A stretch of DNA of 64,000 bases from an uncultured Nitrosomonas sp. (lineage in GTDB: Bacteria; Pseudomonadota; Gammaproteobacteria; Burkholderiales; Nitrosomonadaceae): positions 1-64,000 of the forward strand of contig CASDLT010000047.1 of NCBI GenBank assembly GCA_949281375.1. The letters run 5' to 3'. Each line of letters starts with the position of its first letter. Position 1 is the first letter of the stretch. Of the stretch, positions 28,388 to 38,082 are shown one piece after another. The notes under the pieces are model-generated. The model was not told where the DNA came from, did not search any database, and was given only the letters and a program-made list of their open reading frames with translations. The position numbers and the translations under genes are program-made.

Positions 28388-29698
28388 TCAACCATGATGA
28401 GCGCGCCTCGGTAAAATCGATCGGCTGCCGAATGCATTTTTGTGCCGGACTTTGCGGAACACCTTGTAAAAAGAAGGTTCGTTGGCTTGCGTCAATAACG
28501 TATGAAGCTCTTGGCTATTCGCGTTTCGTTTCAATTGCAGCAGCAGAGCGGTAAGGCCGGAAACATGAGCGGTGGCCAGAGAATTTCCTGACACGAAATC
28601 ATAAGCACCTTCGGGTAATGTCGTTAATATGTCTTCTCCAGGTGCGGCTATTGAAAAAACGGAAGGTCCGCTGGAAGATTGCGTCGCGGTGCTGTTTAAG
28701 CTGCGGACTCCAATGACACCGGGCTGCCTGGCGGGGAAACCGGATTTTTCATCTATAGTGTCAGCCTGCGACGCGATCACAATGATGCCCGCATGAACAG
28801 CCTTGTCAATCAGTCTGGCTAATAAGGGATCGTGTGGGCCAGTCAGACTCAGATTCAGGATGTCAATGTTCATTCCAATGGCTGTGCTGATCGCCAAAGC
28901 CAAGGTGAAGCTATTGCAGGCTGCGTCGAGGCTCCCCAGTTTTATTCCCCAGCAAGCCTTCAAGGAAATGACTGTGCTATCGGGAGCAATACCGACAATG
29001 CCACGGCCATTGTTTGGCTTGGCGGCGATGACACCGGCAATTGCCGTGCCATGATATTCTCCAAAGGAAGATGAGGATTTCTGAGCGACGAAATCTTTGC
29101 TTTCCTGAATTTGTCCTTTCAGATCGGGGTGATTTGCGTCTATCCCCGTGTCGATGATGGCAATGGTGACGTTCTTGCCTGTGGCCCGATCATGAATGTC
29201 AGCCAGATTCATCGACTGAATGTGGGTTTGCAGGTGGTAATAAGGATCACTGTAGCGATTCTCTGCCATTACCTGGAAAGTATTCATCGCCTGTACGCTA
29301 GCGACGCGTTCATCTTTCGATAACGCGCCGATGACCTCTGAGATCGTTTGATCGTCACTGATGAGATATACCACGCAATGTTCACCGATTTCCTTAATGG
29401 GCCATTGCGACAGAATTTTTAATTTGTAGTCGCTTTCAATGCTGGAGGCGATTCGCTGGCTCCAGGTCGAACTGCTGTACTGACCTCGCCGGCGATAGGA
29501 TTGATTGGCAACTCCAACCGGAATACGATCGATGTGTTTATCCGCATACGTGACCAAAATGATCCGTTCGGCATGCTGGATGTCAACGATATGCGGATGA
29601 ACGGAAAATTCCGACGCCAGGATGGGCCATGCGCTTATGAGCATCCACAGCAACAGCGGAACCGAGAATCGATAGTTTCGTGGTGACCTGTTCGACAT
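28388..29698 (-). CDS. Secreted S8 subtilisin-like serine protease
   Basis: 436 residues. An N-terminal hydrophobic segment (FSVPLLLWMLISAWPILAS) is a likely Sec signal. The catalytic triad is complete: Asp near residue 176 (IAIIDTGID), His near 212 (EYHGTAIAG) and Ser near 369 (SGNSLATAHVSG). A region before the Asp resembles an I9-type propeptide. There is no lipobox or C-terminal anchor. It begins 6 bp after the anti-sigma gene, so it belongs to the sigma operon. It might be a regulon effector, or act on periplasmic sensor parts; both are inference. Confidence 0.9.
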   Translation of the reverse strand: MSNRSPRNYRFSVPLLLWMLISAWPILASEFSVHPHIVDIQHAERIILVTYADKHIDRIPVGVANQSYRRRGQYSSSTWSQRIASSIESDYKLKILSQWPIKEIGEHCVVYLISDDQTISEVIGALSKDERVASVQAMNTFQVMAENRYSDPYYHLQTHIQSMNLADIHDRATGKNVTIAIIDTGIDANHPDLKGQIQESKDFVAQKSSSSFGEYHGTAIAGVIAAKPNNGRGIVGIAPDSTVISLKACWGIKLGSLDAACNSFTLALAISTAIGMNIDILNLSLTGPHDPLLARLIDKAVHAGIIVIASQADTIDEKSGFPARQPGVIGVRSLNSTATQSSSGPSVFSIAAPGEDILTTLPEGAYDFVSGNSLATAHVSGLTALLLQLKRNANSQELHTLLTQANEPSFYKVFRKVRHKNAFGSRSILPRRAHHG

Positions 29699-29704
29699 CA
29701 GTAT

Positions 29705-30412
29705 TTACTTCGCATCTGTGTGAGGGAGCCCATGAGCCAGCTCCGCAAAAATAATGCGGGTATCGTTATGTAAGTATGTGATCGCATTTCTAACCTCCTG
29801 CGAGGTCGTGTGCTGATCTCCGATCTGCACCAGATATACGCCATTTTCCGCCGGGCCTTTAATGATACGAGCAGAAACCGCACTCAAAATGGCATTGATT
29901 TGTTCGGGATCCGATTGATCAGAAAAGATGATTCGCAGCATGTTCATGCTTTCTGCTCCAACGACTGGGTTGGAAAGCGTTCTATACTCACTTCGAAGTT
30001 GGGTAGTGTCGATCTGCGAACCCAGCATGAATGGCAGCGATAGCAATAACAAGCTCGCAGCCAAGGCAGTGTATTGCACGAAACCGAGGAATTGTCGTGA
30101 CAAAAATTCTGTATCTTTTTTGAATTCATGCCTCGTAACGAGCACGCCAGGATCCGGCTGTTTCTCAATTTTCATTTTCAACTGTGCAAAAGATACCCGG
30201 GAAATTTGTTCCAACAGATCGATCTCTTGCATTTTCTCAACTAATTGTTGCTGTTGATTCAATTCGATTCTGCACGTGATGCAGGATTTGAGATGATTTC
30301 TTACGTTGCTTTGCTCGATCGGGTCCAATGTATTATTGATATACCATGGCAACAGTTCCCAAACCTGACGGTGCTCGTTGAGGGGGGATCTATCATTATT
30401 TGTAGATATCAT
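29705..30412 (-). CDS. Anti-sigma factor, zinc-finger type
   Basis: 235 residues. The N-terminus has the ZAS-like arrangement (WELLPWYINNTLDPIEQSNV, then HLKSCITC, giving HxxxCxxC), known to hold ECF sigma factors. One membrane helix lies near residues 118-140 (FVQYTALAASLLLLSLPFML), so the C-terminal roughly 95 residues are periplasmic. That part has a repeated alpha/beta pattern (SMNMLRIIFSDQSDPEQINAIL; TYLHNDTRIIFAEL) resembling a sensor. The start overlaps the sigma stop by 4 bp. Confidence 0.87.
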   Translation of the reverse strand: MISTNNDRSPLNEHRQVWELLPWYINNTLDPIEQSNVRNHLKSCITCRIELNQQQQLVEKMQEIDLLEQISRVSFAQLKMKIEKQPDPGVLVTRHEFKKDTEFLSRQFLGFVQYTALAASLLLLSLPFMLGSQIDTTQLRSEYRTLSNPVVGAESMNMLRIIFSDQSDPEQINAILSAVSARIIKGPAENGVYLVQIGDQHTTSQEVRNAITYLHNDTRIIFAELAHGLPHTDAK

Positions 30413-31017
30413 TGTCGACTCCTGTCCTTAAGCTCTAGAAATAGCCTGGCTAAAATCTTACGTGCATGAAACATTCTTGTTTTTACTGTATTTTCAGGAC
30501 ATTGCATGATTTCTGCGATTTCATGATAATGTAAACCTTGATAATAGGTCATTTCCACTACTGCGCGCTGTTCAGTAGATAACTTATCGAAAGCCATTTC
30601 CAGCCAATTATTGACTTCCACTTCTTCCACCCACTGACCTCCACCTTCGGGAATATAGTCCAATTCTTCATTGAATTCAGCCGTTCGATCGTCGTACGTC
30701 ATATTTTGGTTGGCGCTCTTCAATGATTTTAAATAAGCGATGCCCAGGATCCAGGTCGAAGGACGGCACACCTGATCGTAGGTGAATGCTTTTTTCCACA
30801 CGACGTACATGACATCGTTGATAATTTCTTCAATGCAATCATGGCGTTTAACAATATGAAAAATGAATTGATACAATCGGCTAAAATAAAGCTGATAAAG
30901 TTTTTCAAAAGCTTCGACATTTCCTGCTGCGGTTTCGGCAAGCAAATCCCGTTCATTAGCCAATTGTTCTTGGGAACTGAAGGTTATTCGCACAATTGAA
31001 GCGGGTAACTCATGCAT
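30409..31017 (-). CDS. ECF sigma factor
   Basis: 202 residues. Region 2 is visible in EAFEKLYQLYFSRLYQFIFHIV and region 2.2/2.4 in DVMYVVWKKAFTYDQVCRPSTWILGIA; region 4 in LSTEQRAVVEMTYYQGLHYHEIAEIM with CPENTVKTRMFHARKIL. It should direct RNA polymerase to an extracytoplasmic stress regulon. Gene order sigma - anti-sigma - S8 protease suggests autoregulation. There is no FecI/FecR/TonB context, so it is not an iron-starvation type. Confidence 0.93.
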   Translation of the reverse strand: MHELPASIVRITFSSQEQLANERDLLAETAAGNVEAFEKLYQLYFSRLYQFIFHIVKRHDCIEEIINDVMYVVWKKAFTYDQVCRPSTWILGIAYLKSLKSANQNMTYDDRTAEFNEELDYIPEGGGQWVEEVEVNNWLEMAFDKLSTEQRAVVEMTYYQGLHYHEIAEIMQCPENTVKTRMFHARKILARLFLELKDRSRQ

Positions 31018-31149
31018 GGCGTTTCATTATCAAACTGCTGATAAGATATTGGAGATTCTTGCGAAGTGATGCGTTCATTCCTTTGGATCTAAAAAAAGTT
31101 CATTGCCGTTAAAAAGTTTTTGAAACGTTGCAATCGCTTTTCCGAATGC

Positions 31150-31929
31150 TTAGAATCCGATAGTCATCGAAAATACCGCCCGATGGTCGACAACATGAGG
31201 AGAGAATTGCCAGCCAGTGGACATTTCATGAGGTGTGGTGGACGTATAGATGCCTCCGTAATATCGAACATCAATGCCGATGTGCCTGGAAAAATGCAGG
31301 GTCATGCCGGAGTTCCAGTACAAATAATCATAAGATAACGTTTTTTTCTGCTTGTTATACCCCAGAGTGCCAGATAATTCGATAGAATCACTGACTGGAT
31401 AGCGGCTGGTTATTTCAGGATTGAACGACATGTGATTCTGATTGTAACTGTTTTCGGAAAAATTTAAATTGAGCGTTACCAGGTCACGAAAGTGACTATA
31501 GATATAGAAATCATTGTAATCAACCGAGCGTCCAAATATCTTGCCATCGTAAAGATAGCGGGTCCATGCTGCATTAAAGCGCCAGTCGTCGGATAGCTGA
31601 TAAGCAAAGCCCAGATAAGGCCTGAATTCCAATGTGGAGCGATCTTCATAGCCTTGGTCTGCAAAGCTGATCGTCGAAACAGATGAACCCAGGAAAATTC
31701 CTGATATGAATTCATAATCGATATTGCCCTGTACGACAGGCTTGCCATTGCTTTTGGTATATCCCCGCCAGATGTAATCTGTAGCCCCTGTAATGCTGCC
31801 GCTCAGTTTTCCGTTGAATTCGGCAGTGCAATGAGCCGAATTGAACATCATCATCAGCCAAAAAAATACTTGAAGATTCTTCTTCCGTGGATAAGCAGTA
31901 TTTTGTCGATGTTCAAAAGGAAAAATCAT
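31150..31929 (-). CDS. TorF-family putative porin
   Basis: 259 residues. A signal peptide lies at about residues 17-35 (NLQVFFWLMMMFNSAHCTAEF), followed by GKLSGSITGATDYIWRGYT, the typical start of the Gcw_chp/TorF barrel family. Alternating aromatic/polar strands continue, and the final residue is Phe (FSMTIGF), a usual outer-membrane barrel end. It probably sits in the outer membrane as a small channel. It lies 132 bp upstream of the sigma gene on the same strand and could be cotranscribed or a target of that sigma factor. Confidence 0.82.
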   Translation of the reverse strand: MIFPFEHRQNTAYPRKKNLQVFFWLMMMFNSAHCTAEFNGKLSGSITGATDYIWRGYTKSNGKPVVQGNIDYEFISGIFLGSSVSTISFADQGYEDRSTLEFRPYLGFAYQLSDDWRFNAAWTRYLYDGKIFGRSVDYNDFYIYSHFRDLVTLNLNFSENSYNQNHMSFNPEITSRYPVSDSIELSGTLGYNKQKKTLSYDYLYWNSGMTLHFSRHIGIDVRYYGGIYTSTTPHEMSTGWQFSPHVVDHRAVFSMTIGF

Positions 31930-32804
31930 TAAAAATTGGGGAATTGATTAATAAATAGATTAATTGAAACTTAGAAGCAAGCTGTGCGTTACACTGCAAA
32001 GGGTAACTGTATTCAATAGATTGCTGTACGCAAATTACAGAGCATTTATCGTTTTAATTAGAGATATTGATGCTGGATCGTGCAGATAGAGGCCAATCAA
32101 CATTCCTGAAGGAGTCTTGAAAAAAGGTCAATGGCGGGAATCAGGTAAGTGGAATCTTGTCCAGCAATACGCGCAATGTATTTCGTTGTCAATGAGCATT
32201 CAGATCTGGATTTTCAGCACGACGGTTGTCAATTCGGATCGCAGTAGTCTCGGAATTCCTTAAATCGTTGAACCTTTTTTCCTTCCAACAGAATAAACGG
32301 CTTGCAATTAATATTTCATTCATGACTTTTATAGATGTCTAGTTAGGAAAATAATGATGAAAAAGTTATACAGGGAGGTCATATCCATCATGAGCTTGAT
32401 TGTTTTACCGGTCATATTGTCGAGTGGAGTCGGCGGAACAGGCTGATTTCTGCAGGAAAGTTTTCTCGAATGTATTGCTATCTTTTTGCTGTTGCCAATC
32501 TTTACTCTGCCATTGCTTCTCAAGAGCTTGAATGCTCTTGAATTTCTGATCATTCACTCGTTTCACCGAACCTGGCTGTTCTGACCTTTGGATTGAGATT
32601 GTACAGTGTCGCGACAATGTGTCTATCGCATCGAGTCATGATACCTGCTTGCTGTTGTTCGGATGATAGTAAAGAAAGAATGTTGCATTGAACCTTTTCT
32701 TCTGCAAACTGAATTAACAGGACAAAAGAAGAAGGAAGGATTTGCTCGGAAACCATTCTGATTGCCAGATCCAATAATAAAAAAATAAAAACATCAAGGA
32801 AAAA
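31930..32804. other. 875-bp gap with no convincing gene
   Basis: Frames of up to 74 codons exist on the minus strand at 32329-32774, overlapping each other, with no recognised family. No tRNA, transposase motif or strong terminator is seen. The stretch may hold promoters for the porin (minus) and the P-loop-like gene (plus). Confidence 0.5.
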
Positions 32805-33878
32805 ATGAATATTTCACTCGTTGGCCAGGAGCGTTTGTTCAATGCCAAGCTTGGCTACACGTCACGAAATTTACCGATCAAATCCGTAACCACGCTATTG
32901 CATGGAGATGGAATCATTCCGAACTCCGGAGATATGATGCTGGCGAAAGTCACCGCGATAGGTCAACTGCAGGAACTCGAACTGGCGCATGGCCGGCCTT
33001 CAACATTGTCAATCGATGATGAAATAATCATCTGCTTTGGACATTCGTCAAGCGAGCGAGAAGCTTCTATACCGATTGATCTGCAATCCTGCCATCTGAT
33101 AGCATCCGGTGGAATCGCGGCATTGGTGAATTCGCACCATGCGAGCGCCAAAGCGTTGACTGTTATTGAACCGATCGGTTTGCTTGCGGACTGCAATCAA
33201 AGGTGCATCAATTTAAGAGACCTTGCGTTACCAAAGCTGGTCAGTTTATTCCCTCATCCATTCACGATTGCGGTCATGGGTTCCTCCACGCATGCAGGAA
33301 GCACGACCCCGACGCTCATTTACAGTTTAATGCAGGCAGGCTATCAGGTGGGTGCAGCAAAGATTACCGGTACGGGATCGGGCCGGAACACGTGGTTAAT
33401 GACGGATGCTGGCGCAAAATTTGTGCTGGATTTCACACATGCCGGTTTCCCATCCACGTGCCGGATTGGGCCAGAGCAGGTTGACTTCATTGTCGATACC
33501 TTGATAACCCATCTGAGTGTGGCGAGAATGGACATCATCGTACTGGAAGTATTGGAAGATTGGGCGTGTCAAGAAACTACCAGCGTGTTGAATTCCAAAA
33601 TATTTGCAAAGATCGTTGACGCGATTGTTTTTACACCCAGTGATGCCATGAGTGCCATTGCAGGCGCAGAAATCATAAAGCATCAGCGGCTGCCTCTCAC
33701 GGCAATCGGCGGACAACTGATTGAATCTTCATTGGTTAGCGCCGGCATTACAGCTGTGACCGGATTACCGGTTCTGGATACAGCACTGCTCAGTCCAGAG
33801 AAGGTCACAGAAGTATTTCAGATTCCACTCGCAGCGCCATGTCAAAAAAGCCACTGTATCTGCAATTCACTGAATTAG
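32805..33878 (+). CDS. P-loop-like protein, possibly DUF1611-related
   Basis: 357 residues. Residues about 1-125 form a less clear domain (ending in HLIASGGIAALVNSHHASA and a following strand). From about 155 the segment IAVMGSSTHAGSTTPTLIYSL looks like a modified phosphate-binding loop, followed by GYQVGAAKITGTGSG and a DIIVLEVLEDWA strand. The overall layout recalls DUF1611-type proteins, which have a similar nucleotide-loop domain behind an N-terminal domain; this assignment is tentative. A Cys-rich tail (CQKSHCIC) ends the protein. It appears monocistronic. Confidence 0.6.
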   Translation: MNISLVGQERLFNAKLGYTSRNLPIKSVTTLLHGDGIIPNSGDMMLAKVTAIGQLQELELAHGRPSTLSIDDEIIICFGHSSSEREASIPIDLQSCHLIASGGIAALVNSHHASAKALTVIEPIGLLADCNQRCINLRDLALPKLVSLFPHPFTIAVMGSSTHAGSTTPTLIYSLMQAGYQVGAAKITGTGSGRNTWLMTDAGAKFVLDFTHAGFPSTCRIGPEQVDFIVDTLITHLSVARMDIIVLEVLEDWACQETTSVLNSKIFAKIVDAIVFTPSDAMSAIAGAEIIKHQRLPLTAIGGQLIESSLVSAGITAVTGLPVLDTALLSPEKVTEVFQIPLAAPCQKSHCICNSLN

Positions 33879-34168
33879 AGAAAGCTGACTGATTGGTCAA
33901 ATGAATTAGGCGACAGAAGTACGCTTTGCAGCAAACCGGGACATGTCGGCACGGTTGTCAAGGAAATGAGTGTCGCGTTACGAAGTGATTTGTTCGTGCA
34001 GTTGATTTCGGCCTTTTTTACGGGAAACTCCGAGAAAGCCTCAGTGAATGGTGAGAATGCGAGAGGTTGATGCAGGTCAAGTTTGCAGCATACGTGAAGG
34101 GTGTTCAAGGCCACCACCCCTTCACGCCGCTGGAATACACAATGTAAGCGTAATCAAAAGACTAATTG

Positions 34169-34552
34169 TCATCTTCCCATTCTGAATGCATGATATTCCG
34201 ATTCCCTGGAGAAATTATCAAAGACATACAATGGTTCAGGAATTGGAAACGTTGGTATCCAGAATGTAACCAGATCGATCGCGCCGCTGGCGGTCCGGCT
34301 GGCGGTATGGACGATGCCCCACAGAATTCCCTCGGCGGTGCCTTCGAGAAAATTTTCATCCTTTTGATTCCATAAGCTGATGTTTTTAGGAAGTTCCATC
34401 CAGCCCGTGGCCACATTGACGATACCGCTCAGAATTTTTGTCCCGGCCCGATGCATATAAACATTTGCGGTGACGTTTTCGGTTGCATGAACGTGAGATG
34501 CAGAAAAAAGCAAAATCAAAAGAAGTGATGTTATTTTGATTATTGTGTTCAC
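34169..34552 (-). CDS. Exosortase system-associated protein, TIGR04073 type
   Basis: 127 residues, GTG start with AAGGA upstream. A Sec signal (SLLLILLFSASHVHA) precedes a short domain with NVATGWMELPKNISL, a following EGTAEGILWGIVHTASRTASGAIDLVTFWIP segment (shown only in part as signature) and a proline-rich end. This matches the small TIGR04073 family, which co-occurs with PEP-CTERM/exosortase genes. Function unknown. No exosortase lies in the window. Confidence 0.72.
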   Translation of the reverse strand: MNTIIKITSLLLILLFSASHVHATENVTANVYMHRAGTKILSGIVNVATGWMELPKNISLWNQKDENFLEGTAEGILWGIVHTASRTASGAIDLVTFWIPTFPIPEPLYVFDNFSRESEYHAFRMGR

Positions 34553-34616
34553 GAGTAAGTCCTTACAAAATCAATGATTAGTCGTGCAGATGGAGGCAAG
34601 GATTCTGGCCAGATTT

Positions 34617-34955
34617 TCATTGCTCCTGCTTGCATTTGATGAAAAGGTTGCGAACCACTACTGACCCAGATTGCGTCAGAAATCCTATCGAACCTGTCGA
34701 TGAACCGGCGCTGAATTCACGAATGGCGGCTGAAAATGGCACAATATTGCCTTGCTGATCGAGCAAATAATAACCACGCGCTCCGCAGACTTCGCCAGCT
34801 TTTTCGAGACAATTGCTATAGTTCATTCCAGATCCGCTGCAATTGATGTTGTAACCTCGGGTTCCATCGGCAAGAAAGATATCTCGTGATGAAGGCGTGG
34901 CGCATCCCTGAAGCAGGGCAGTGACGATGATGAAAATACCAAATGTGCGTATCAT
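34617..34955 (-). CDS. Small lipoprotein
   Basis: 112 residues. The signal ends in LLQGC, a good lipobox (Cys at about residue 18). The mature part has several Cys residues (INCSGSGMNYSNC, EVCGARGYYLL, IKC), which may form disulfides. It has no recognised function. It lies upstream of the TIGR04073 gene by 64 bp on the same strand, so they may share a transcript. Confidence 0.75.
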   Translation of the reverse strand: MIRTFGIFIIVTALLQGCATPSSRDIFLADGTRGYNINCSGSGMNYSNCLEKAGEVCGARGYYLLDQQGNIVPFSAAIREFSAGSSTGSIGFLTQSGSVVVRNLFIKCKQEQ

Positions 34956-35227
34956 ATTTATTCCTTCTCGTTAGATTTTTACGCAACGATGCGTTGAAAT
35001 GACAATACAGAAATTTCTTCATCAATTTTATACTATAGAAGAATGGAAATGCTTTCTGAGCAGTTATTTTTATTGTTTCCTCTCGACCAAACCACTTCAG
35101 GATATGGTTCTTTTCAAATACATGGGCATTTCATGATGAGAAGAATTCCAGGTCCCATGCGCATACTCGATCTCTATTGAGCATGCATCGCGTCAACATG
35201 CGCGGATACCGGATGGATTGAACAAAC

Positions 35228-35500
35228 ATGGAATTTTCTGTTGTGAAATTCGTATTGATTGGTATTGTCATGGCATTTGCCAATATGTGTAACACGCTTT
35301 ATTTCAGAAATGTCGCTAAGAAAAATGCCCATGCCGCTGCGTTCTGGTCGGCTATGCTTATTCTGGTCAACGCCATTAGCATCATTCATTACGTCGAGGA
35401 TCACGCCTATATATTAGCGGCATTGCTGGGGACGTACGTGGGTACCTTTTTAACGCTCAAGTGGGAACAAAAAAAGAAGAAAAACCAGGCTCAAGCATAA
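35228..35500 (+). CDS. Small integral membrane protein
   Basis: 90 residues with three likely membrane helices (VVKFVLIGIVMAFANMCNTLY; AAFWSAMLILVNAISIIHYV; ILAALLGTYVGTFLTLKW) and a Lys-rich cytoplasmic tail (KKKKNQ). It resembles half-size DUF2179/DUF5698-like membrane domains in layout, but no family can be assigned safely. Confidence 0.7.
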   Translation: MEFSVVKFVLIGIVMAFANMCNTLYFRNVAKKNAHAAAFWSAMLILVNAISIIHYVEDHAYILAALLGTYVGTFLTLKWEQKKKKNQAQA

Positions 35501-36077
35501 TCGCATCGTACGTTTCCCTATCTCAAAACTTCAATTCTGATTTGAATGGCTCATAGAGATATTTGACATTCCGCAGTGAAATTCAGTCCAGCAGATTCTC
35601 CTTTATAACTGGGCACGCTTTTCCTTACTGCGATCACTTACAAATCTTCCTCATGCCTGCTAAGGTTTATACCTAGATTTACTAGGAAATATGCTTATGC
35701 AGATCTAAGTAATTACTTAGATTTCCTAAAGAACATCCTAGTTAAAAATAAAGATTTTGCCAATATTGTTACAAAATTATTACAGCTATGATCTACATGA
35801 CTTCTGGGGGAGAGGTGATGGATTATCCATTTTCAATCAATGATCTTGAGAAACAGAGAGTGACTGAATAAGTCATGAATCTGTGTAAGAAGATTACTTT
35901 ATTGGTTTATTCAAGCAATCTTTCCTCTGCACTTATAAGACTACCTGCACAAGTATAGGTAGGGGCTATGACCATTAAGAAATCAAGAATAGCCTGAAAA
36001 ACAATTAATTAATTACCAATGTAACTCATGATTACGAATGGTGGGGGTTGTTTTTCTAAGTAAGGAGGGAGGAGAAA
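35501..36077. promoter_or_regulatory. Long leader with palindromes before the multicopper oxidase gene
   Basis: 577 bp without a gene. It holds CCTAG-ATTTA-CTAGG near 35672-35686, the perfect 20-bp palindrome ATCTAAGTAATTACTTAGAT (35703-35722) and CTACCT-N10-AGGTAG near 35942-35963. A strong AAGGAGG ribosome site ends it. These are candidate operators; the regulator is unknown. Confidence 0.45.
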
Positions 36078-38054
36078 ATGAGTAAGAAAGAGGTAAAACC
36101 GGTAACAAGTTCTGGCAAGCAAGAAAAAGCGGTAGCCAGATATATGCAGGAAGTGAGGGATATCGTGGCGGCCAAGATGAGTCGCCGTGATCTGTTGAAG
36201 ATAGGTTTGACTGCCAGCGCAGGGGGACTGGTTTCTGTTGGCAGTTCCACATTTTTCCCAAATTTGGCGATGGCGGGTGCGTCCAATATTCTCATCAGTC
36301 CGCGATGCAATAAACCGTGGACTGATCTGATGCCGATTCCTAAGGTGTGCGTTCCGGTCGAGAAATTTTATATTGGCGATGAACCTGATTATGACGCCAC
36401 GGACGATGACGCTGACGTTAAAGAGGATGGCTGTAAACTGGCCATCAAACGCTTCAATCCAGGATGGGATTCTGCCTGCGAATTTAAGGAAGCGCGTGTT
36501 GAAACACACCAGCGCTGGGCGGAATTCGGTGGCAATGAGGGGATTGCAGCACGTTATGAACTGATGGCGAAGGAAATCGATTGGAATTTTTATTCCAGCA
36601 CCGAATATCCTAATTTCAATTCCAAAGTCTGGACGTATACCGACCTGAACAGCGATGCGGTCGGTGTTTTGCGTATTAAGGCGCAATATGGTCAACCAAT
36701 CGTCATGCGAATGTATAACGCTTTGCCGAAGGATGGCAACGACAACCAAGGCTTTGGCATCAATCAAATTTCACCACATCTGCATAATGCTCATAACCCG
36801 CATACCTCCGATGGCGGGCCATTGCGCTTCTACGATAGCGGCACTTTCTGGGATCATTGGTATCCGAACGTGCGCGCCGGTTTTGCCAGCACACATCCCA
36901 ATGGTACGACATATAATGGACTGCAATGCAAGGGGGACTGGCAGGAAACGCAAAGTACGCTGTGGTTTCATGACCATCGCTATGACTACACTGCCCAAAA
37001 CGTCTACAAGGGCTTGGCGTCTTTCTACACGCTGTACAGCGACGACATCAACCTGGACACTGAAGATGAAAAAGATGGGTTGAGATTGCCCAGTGGCGAT
37101 TACGATATCCCGATTCTGATTACCGACAAATCCTTCGATGCCAGTGGTCAGATGTTCTGGGATCCGTTCATGACAGAAGGTTTCCTGGGGGATCAGCAAA
37201 CCGTTAACTTCAAGATCAAACCGAAGCTATACGTCAAAAAACGCAAATACCGCTTACGCTTTCTGAATGGTGGTCCTTCGCGTTTCATTGAATTGTTCTG
37301 GAGCAACAACGCCAAATTTCTGCGAATCGCCAACGATGGCAATCTGCTGCCGAAAGCACAAGAAGTGACCAGTATCCGCTTGGGCGTCGCGGAGCGCGCC
37401 GATGTGATCGTCGACTTCACCAATTTGGCGACAGATACCGCGATTTTTCTGGAAAACCGTCTCGAACAAATCAACGGTCAGGGGCCAACCGGCAGAATCC
37501 TGGCTTCCAGCGACAAAACCAAATTGCTAAAACTGATCGTCACCGGCGAAGCCGTGGAGGACAAGAGTGCGTCGATGACTGATCTGAAAGCGCAAACCAT
37601 GATACCGATGCCATTGCCTTCCAACAATCGGGCATCCAAGCAGCGTACGTTCAGCTTTGGCAATCTCAATGGTGCTTGGACGGTCAATGATCAGTTTTTT
37701 AATAAAGATATCGTCAGCGCGTATCCGATCGAAGGTAAAGCCGAAGTATGGACGTTGAAGTCTGGCGGCGGGTGGTCGCATCCCATTCATATTCATTTTG
37801 AAGAATTCCAGGTCATCAGCCGTGATGGCTCAGCAGCCAAAATGTTCATCGACGATAAATCCCGCAAGGACGTGGTACGGATTGGTCAAGCTTCTTGGAG
37901 TACCAATAATTCCAGCGAAGTGAAGGTATATATGCAGTTTCGCGACTGGCATGGCGATTACCCGATGCACTGCCACAACGTCGTGCACGAAGATCACGGC
38001 ATGATGGTGCGTTTCCAAGTCGTGCCTTTCGACGATCCTAACGCCGGAAAGTAA
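36078..38054 (+). CDS. Tat-exported multicopper oxidase
   Basis: 658 residues. A twin-arginine signal lies at about 36-60 (MSRRDLLKIGLTASAGG). The four copper-binding segments are present: HLHNAHNPH near 234, WFHDHRYDY near 296, HPIHIHFEEF near 568 and HCHNVVHEDHGMM near 631, giving a type 1 site plus a trinuclear cluster. An acidic stretch (DATDDDADVKED) near 100 is unusual. A strong AAGGAGGGAGGAG site suggests high expression. Such periplasmic enzymes oxidise metals (Cu+, Mn2+) or organic substrates; the real substrate cannot be told. The SCO gene follows closely, pointing to copper delivery. Confidence 0.9.
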   Translation: MSKKEVKPVTSSGKQEKAVARYMQEVRDIVAAKMSRRDLLKIGLTASAGGLVSVGSSTFFPNLAMAGASNILISPRCNKPWTDLMPIPKVCVPVEKFYIGDEPDYDATDDDADVKEDGCKLAIKRFNPGWDSACEFKEARVETHQRWAEFGGNEGIAARYELMAKEIDWNFYSSTEYPNFNSKVWTYTDLNSDAVGVLRIKAQYGQPIVMRMYNALPKDGNDNQGFGINQISPHLHNAHNPHTSDGGPLRFYDSGTFWDHWYPNVRAGFASTHPNGTTYNGLQCKGDWQETQSTLWFHDHRYDYTAQNVYKGLASFYTLYSDDINLDTEDEKDGLRLPSGDYDIPILITDKSFDASGQMFWDPFMTEGFLGDQQTVNFKIKPKLYVKKRKYRLRFLNGGPSRFIELFWSNNAKFLRIANDGNLLPKAQEVTSIRLGVAERADVIVDFTNLATDTAIFLENRLEQINGQGPTGRILASSDKTKLLKLIVTGEAVEDKSASMTDLKAQTMIPMPLPSNNRASKQRTFSFGNLNGAWTVNDQFFNKDIVSAYPIEGKAEVWTLKSGGGWSHPIHIHFEEFQVISRDGSAAKMFIDDKSRKDVVRIGQASWSTNNSSEVKVYMQFRDWHGDYPMHCHNVVHEDHGMMVRFQVVPFDDPNAGK

Positions 38055-38082
38055 ATCAGCCATGACACAGGAGATTATTGCA

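Noticed and set aside
32329-32774. Several overlapping minus-strand frames of about 70 codons
   Set aside because: They overlap one another in different frames and match nothing recognised; likely chance.
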